A stretch of 7,461 nt of DNA from Selenomonadales bacterium (GTDB taxonomy: Bacteria; Bacillota; Negativicutes; RGIG982): assembly GCA_017390595.1 (NCBI GenBank), contig JAFPBC010000071.1:1-7461 (forward strand), given 5' to 3'. Shown here one piece after another: positions 4,484-7,461 of this stretch. The position numbers were made by a program, and so were the translations under genes. Numbering within the stretch: the first letter of the stretch is position 1; each line of letters opens with the position of its first letter. The notes below the pieces were generated by a model. That model made no database searches and was not told where the DNA came from. It saw nothing but the letters and a program-made list of their open reading frames with translations.

Positions 4484-6394
4484 CTATTTTCCTGCGCGCG
4501 CCTTTTCTTCGGCGATGCGCTCGGCGAGGTCTTCGAGGTATTCCCATCGCTCCATGAGATATGCGAGGTGCGCTTCGACTTCTTTTTGCCGTGCGGCGAG
4601 GTCCGCGATCTGGCCGTAGTCGCTTCCCGCGACGGTCATGGCTTTGGCAAGGCCTTCAAGCTCGCTTTCGGCTTCGGCGATGCGTGCTTCTATCGTTTCG
4701 TATTCGCGTTCTTCTTTCCACGTGAACTTGGTCGCTTTTTGTTTCGGTTGTTCGGCTTTCTTTTCGGTGCGCGGTGCTTGCGTTTCTTTTTCGCGTGCTT
4801 TGCGTGCCGCTTCGTATTCGTCGCTGTATCCGCCGTTGTACGGACGGAAGATGCCGCTACCGTCGTAGGCGAAGATGTGGTCTGCCATCTTATCGAGGAA
4901 GTAGCGGTCGTGCGATACGGTGATGACGGCACCGGGGAAGTCATCTAAAAATGCTTCGAGCACCATGAGCGTCTGGATGTCGAGGTCGTTCGTCGGCTCG
5001 TCTAAAAGGAGGATGTTCGGCGCGCCGATGAGTAATCTCAGAAGGAACAGTCTGCGTTTTTCACCGCCCGACAGCTTGGCGATAGGCGTCCATTGGAGGT
5101 GCGGCGGGAAGAGGAACTGTTCGGCAAGGCGGGCGGCGGAGATGGTCTCGCCGTCCGCGGTGGTGAAGTAGTTGGCTTCTTCGCGGATATATTCGATGGC
5201 ACGGAGTCTATCGTCCATGCCCTCGGTTTCCTGCGTGAAGTAGGCAAGCTTGACGGTCTCGCCGTGGGTGACGGTGCCTGTATCGGGGGCAATTCTTTTC
5301 GCGATGAGGTCGAGGAGCGTACTTTTGCCTGCGCCGTTCGGTCCGATGATGCCGAGGCGGTCGTGACGACCCACGATGTAGCTGAAGTCCTTGACGACAA
5401 GCTTATCGTCGTACGTTTTCGATACGTTCTCAAGCTCTATCGTTTTGCGGCCGAGGCGAGAGGAGCCTGCTTTGATGACCATTTCTGCCTGTACGGTCGG
5501 TGCGTCCTGCGATTTGAGGTCTTCGAACCGTTGAAGGCGCGCTTTTTGTTTGGTGGAGCGTGCCTGCGCGCCGCGGCGTACCCATGCGAGCTCATTTCTG
5601 AGGAGGTTCTGTCGTTTGCGCTCGCTTGCCTGTGCGAGCTCTTCACGTTCGGCTTTTTTCTCGAGGAATTCCGAGTAGTTGCCGCTGTATGCGTATACTT
5701 TGCCATTGTCGATCTCGAGCATACGTGTCGCGACGCGGTCGAGGAAGTAGCGGTCATGCGTGACCATGAGGAGCGCGCCTTTTCGGCTCGCGAGGTATGC
5801 TTCGAGCCATGCGATGGTGTCGTTGTCGAGATGGTTGGTGGGCTCGTCCAAGATGAGAAGGTCGCTCGGCGCGATGAGGGCGCGTGCGAGCGCGACACGT
5901 TTTTTCTGCCCGCCCGAGAGGTTTTCGATCGTCTGCGAAAAATCGGTGATGCCGAGCTTGGTAAGGACGGTCTTGGCTTCGCTCTCAAGCTGCCATCCGC
6001 CCGCCGCGTCGACGGCACTTGCCGCTTTCATCAGTTTTTCTTGTACGCGCGCGTCGTTTTCGTTCATCGACGCTTCGATGACAGCTTCTTCGTATTCGCG
6101 GACGATGCGGAATACGGAGGTGTCGGAGTTTAATACCTGCCCGAGGATGGTGTCCTTTTCGTCGAAGTCGGGGTCTTGCGGGAGGTATTCGATGACGAGG
6201 CCTTTTTTCGTCTGGATGTCGCCTTCTTCGAGCGGCTCCGCGCCTGCCATGATCTTGAGGAAGGTGGATTTCCCTGTGCCGTTGACGCCGATGACGCCGA
6301 TCTTGTCGCCTTCTTCGATGCCGAAGGTCACGTCACCGAAAAGCCGTCTTGTACCGTAGCTTTTGCCTACATTTTCTACCGTTACGAGTACCAT
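4484..6394 (-). CDS. uup: ABC-F family ATPase, Uup-like
   Basis: This 636-residue soluble protein has two ABC ATPase cassettes and no membrane domain, the architecture of ABC-F proteins, which act on ribosomes or nucleic acids and are not transporters. Cassette 1: Walker A GVNGTGKST (36-44), signature LSGGQ (159-163), Walker B LLILDEPTNHLD (179-190) with catalytic Glu184, and His213. Cassette 2: GPNGAGKST (351-359), LSGGE (441-445), LLLDEPTNDLD (462-472) with Glu466, and His495. The linker carries the basic block WVRRGAQARSTKQKARLQR (271-289), typical of Uup. A Lys/Glu-rich hinge (532-560) leads into a C-terminal coiled coil (about 560-632), the Uup nucleic-acid-binding tail. Antibiotic-resistance ABC-Fs usually lack this tail, so a housekeeping role is likelier, though not proven. 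AAGGAA (6403-6408), eight bases upstream of ATG, sets the start. No terminator is seen after the stop. Confidence 0.93.
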   Translation of the reverse strand: MVLVTVENVGKSYGTRRLFGDVTFGIEEGDKIGVIGVNGTGKSTFLKIMAGAEPLEEGDIQTKKGLVIEYLPQDPDFDEKDTILGQVLNSDTSVFRIVREYEEAVIEASMNENDARVQEKLMKAASAVDAAGGWQLESEAKTVLTKLGITDFSQTIENLSGGQKKRVALARALIAPSDLLILDEPTNHLDNDTIAWLEAYLASRKGALLMVTHDRYFLDRVATRMLEIDNGKVYAYSGNYSEFLEKKAEREELAQASERKRQNLLRNELAWVRRGAQARSTKQKARLQRFEDLKSQDAPTVQAEMVIKAGSSRLGRKTIELENVSKTYDDKLVVKDFSYIVGRHDRLGIIGPNGAGKSTLLDLIAKRIAPDTGTVTHGETVKLAYFTQETEGMDDRLRAIEYIREEANYFTTADGETISAARLAEQFLFPPHLQWTPIAKLSGGEKRRLFLLRLLIGAPNILLLDEPTNDLDIQTLMVLEAFLDDFPGAVITVSHDRYFLDKMADHIFAYDGSGIFRPYNGGYSDEYEAARKAREKETQAPRTEKKAEQPKQKATKFTWKEEREYETIEARIAEAESELEGLAKAMTVAGSDYGQIADLAARQKEVEAHLAYLMERWEYLEDLAERIAEEKARAGK

Positions 6395-6402
6395 GATGTA
6401 TC

Positions 6403-6408
6403 TTCCTT
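6403..6408 (-). promoter_or_regulatory. Ribosome-binding site that sets the ABC-F start
   Basis: AAGGAA on the minus strand lies eight bases before ATG 6394. The open frame extends 29 codons further upstream to 6481, but those residues do not resemble an ABC-F N-terminus. The product from 6394 begins directly at the first cassette (MVLVTVENVGKSYG). Confidence 0.8.
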
Positions 6409-6512
6409 TGCTGTGAAAAGTATGGTTACGAAGGTGCGGGGCGGATGTCCGTTTTCCGCGAAATGCCTGCCGTTCCTGCAAGGCGACCGCAGGTGACTGC
6501 CCTTTTCCCTAT

Positions 6513-6547
6513 AAAAAAGACCCGCCTCCCGTCAGGGCGCGAGTCTT
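6513..6547 (-). terminator. Rho-independent terminator of the CNNM-type gene
   Basis: On the minus strand, AAGAC (6543-6547) pairs with GTCTT (6517-6521). An inner CGCC/GGCG stem lies inside, with a small asymmetric internal loop, and the structure runs into TTTTTT (6513-6518). It begins five bases after the stop codon at 6553-6555. It separates this gene from the ABC-F gene, which should therefore have its own promoter in 6395-6512, although none is obvious there. Confidence 0.8.
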
Positions 6548-6552
6548 GTCTG

Positions 6553-7461
6553 TTATTCTTCTTCCGATCCTTCGGTCGGGTCTTCGTGTTTGACGATGCC
6601 GACGCGAGTGATACGCATATCGTCCGTTTCTTCGACGGTGAAGGTGCAGTTTTCCGTTTCGATCGTGCGACCGACTGTCGGTGTTTCGCCGATCTCGGCA
6701 TACATCCAACCGCCGATGGTGTCGAACGTTTCCGAGTCGAGGTGCGTGCCGACGAGCTCGTTGACTTCGTCGATGAGGAACAGCCCGTCTACGGAGTAGT
6801 TGCCTTCCGCGCGGCGTTCTACTTCCTTGCGTTCTTCGACGTCGAATTCGTCTTGTATCTCGCCGACGATCTCTTCGATGATATCTTCTACCGTCACAAG
6901 ACCTGCCGTACCGCCGTATTCATCGACGACGAGGGCGATCTGTGCGCGGTTTTTCTGCATGAGTTTCAAAAGGTCGCTGAGCGGCATCGATTCGGGGACT
7001 GCCAGCATATCGCGGACGAAGGTGCGGATGTCGGGCTCTTCGCCTCTGCCGAGCGCGCCCAAGATATCTTTGATATGGACGAATCCGATGATGTTATCCT
7101 TGTCAGGGTCGCAGACAGGATAGCGCGTCAGCTGTTCGGCGATGGCCGTATCGACGCTTTCGCGGAACGTATCCTGCACGTAGAGGCATATCATATCGGT
7201 ACGCGGTATCATGACTTCGCGCGCGTTGCGGTCGGCGAAATCGAAGATGTTGTCCACGTAGTCGAGCTCTTCTTGGTCGATGTAGCCCTGACGGTGGCTT
7301 TCTTTCATCAGGATGCGTATCTCTTCTTCCGTATGCGCCGCGTGGCTTTCGCTCGATACGGACAGACCTGCCGACTTGAGCGCGAGAGATGCTACCTTGT
7401 TGAGAAACCAGATGATGGGGTACATCACCTTATGAAAAAGGATCATCGGCCCTGCCGTAAA
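6553..7461 (-). CDS. CNNM/CorC-type membrane protein with CBS pair (HlyC/CorC family), 3' part
   Basis: These are the last 302 residues of an inner-membrane protein whose N-terminal transmembrane (CNNM/DUF21) part is mostly outside the window. The frame is open to the window edge. Visible in order: the end of the membrane domain (GPMILFHKVMYPIIWFLN, 4-21); an acidic helical linker; VMIPRTDM at 83-90, opening CBS 1 (to about 145); CBS 2 at about 155-202, with the conserved DEYGGTAGLVTVED at 180-193; and the C-terminal transporter-associated CorC_HlyC domain (about 212-292, with DTIGGWMY at 247-254). The family is linked to Mg2+ or Co2+ export and homeostasis, as in MpfA of Staphylococcus. The old 'hemolysin' label is misleading. 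CBS domains in this family bind Mg-ATP and gate transport. The acidic tail TEGSEEE precedes the stop, and a terminator follows at once. Confidence 0.92.
   Translation of the reverse strand, partial: FTAGPMILFHKVMYPIIWFLNKVASLALKSAGLSVSSESHAAHTEEEIRILMKESHRQGYIDQEELDYVDNIFDFADRNAREVMIPRTDMICLYVQDTFRESVDTAIAEQLTRYPVCDPDKDNIIGFVHIKDILGALGRGEEPDIRTFVRDMLAVPESMPLSDLLKLMQKNRAQIALVVDEYGGTAGLVTVEDIIEEIVGEIQDEFDVEERKEVERRAEGNYSVDGLFLIDEVNELVGTHLDSETFDTIGGWMYAEIGETPTVGRTIETENCTFTVEETDDMRITRVGIVKHEDPTEGSEEE

Noticed and set aside
5093..6133. Long open frame on the plus strand opposite the ABC-F gene (346 codons)
   Set aside because: It is a shadow of the GC-rich ABC-F coding sequence. It has no recognisable domain, and the minus-strand gene has every motif in place. 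The same applies to other antisense frames over the glycosyltransferase and hexokinase genes.
6395..6481. Longer ABC-F start at 6481
   Set aside because: The 29 extra residues do not match ABC-F proteins, and AAGGAA lies correctly before ATG 6394.
6395..6512. Promoter of the ABC-F gene
   Set aside because: CATACT near 6419-6424 on the minus strand is a weak -10, with no acceptable -35 at normal spacing. A promoter is expected here because of the upstream terminator, but I could not place it.
1..7461. Defence system, prophage, toxin-antitoxin pair, transposase, tRNA or rRNA
   Set aside because: All sizeable coding regions belong to ordinary metabolic, transport or maintenance families. No recombinase, nuclease or small paired genes were seen, and no cloverleaf or rRNA-like sequence was recognised by eye.

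Overview
This 7,461-base window is a piece of bacterial chromosome with densely packed housekeeping and metabolic genes. The GC-rich codon use, strong GGAGG-type ribosome-binding sites, the C_GCAxxG_C_C redox protein, and a bacterial hexokinase of the actin-fold 'eukaryotic' family suggest an anaerobic member of the Firmicutes, most likely class Negativicutes (Selenomonas-like). That placement is inferred from protein style and was not tested by any search.

Layout: (1) 2-643, plus strand, is the 3' part of a RarD-type EamA permease, ended by a hairpin terminator (657-696) that can also serve the converging gene. (2) 751-1689, minus strand, is a family 2 glycosyltransferase. (3) 1690-1972 is a 283-base intergenic stretch dominated by a large imperfect hairpin (1791-1901). 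It is followed by a good promoter and an inverted repeat in front of (4) a small four-cysteine C_GCAxxG_C_C protein (1973-2401, plus strand) with its own terminator. (5) From 7461 down to 2467 everything reads on the minus strand. In transcription order this is a CNNM/CorC-type CBS membrane protein (3' part), a terminator, a Uup-like ABC-F ATPase, a 49-bp tandem repeat array, a metal-dependent glyoxalase I-like VOC protein, a terminator, and a hexokinase.

How the genes work together: hexokinase feeds sugar into glycolysis. The glyoxalase-like protein would remove methylglyoxal, a toxic by-product of excess glycolytic flux, so their adjacency makes metabolic sense. A well-formed terminator nevertheless sits between them and no separate hexokinase promoter is visible. 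The ABC-F and CNNM proteins are probably unrelated neighbours (ribosome or genome maintenance, and divalent cation handling).

I see no defence system, CRISPR array, transposase, rRNA or tRNA. The least explained signals are non-coding: the long hairpin at 1791-1901, whose outer arms and flanking TATGAT repeats also resemble a small inverted-repeat element, and the tandem array at 4283-4449, whose units differ only by transitions and alternate between two types. Every gap between genes is shorter than 300 bases. The 6395-6512 gap holds only a small 5-bp inverted repeat (GCGGA 6441-6445, TCCGC 6455-6459) and no convincing promoter.
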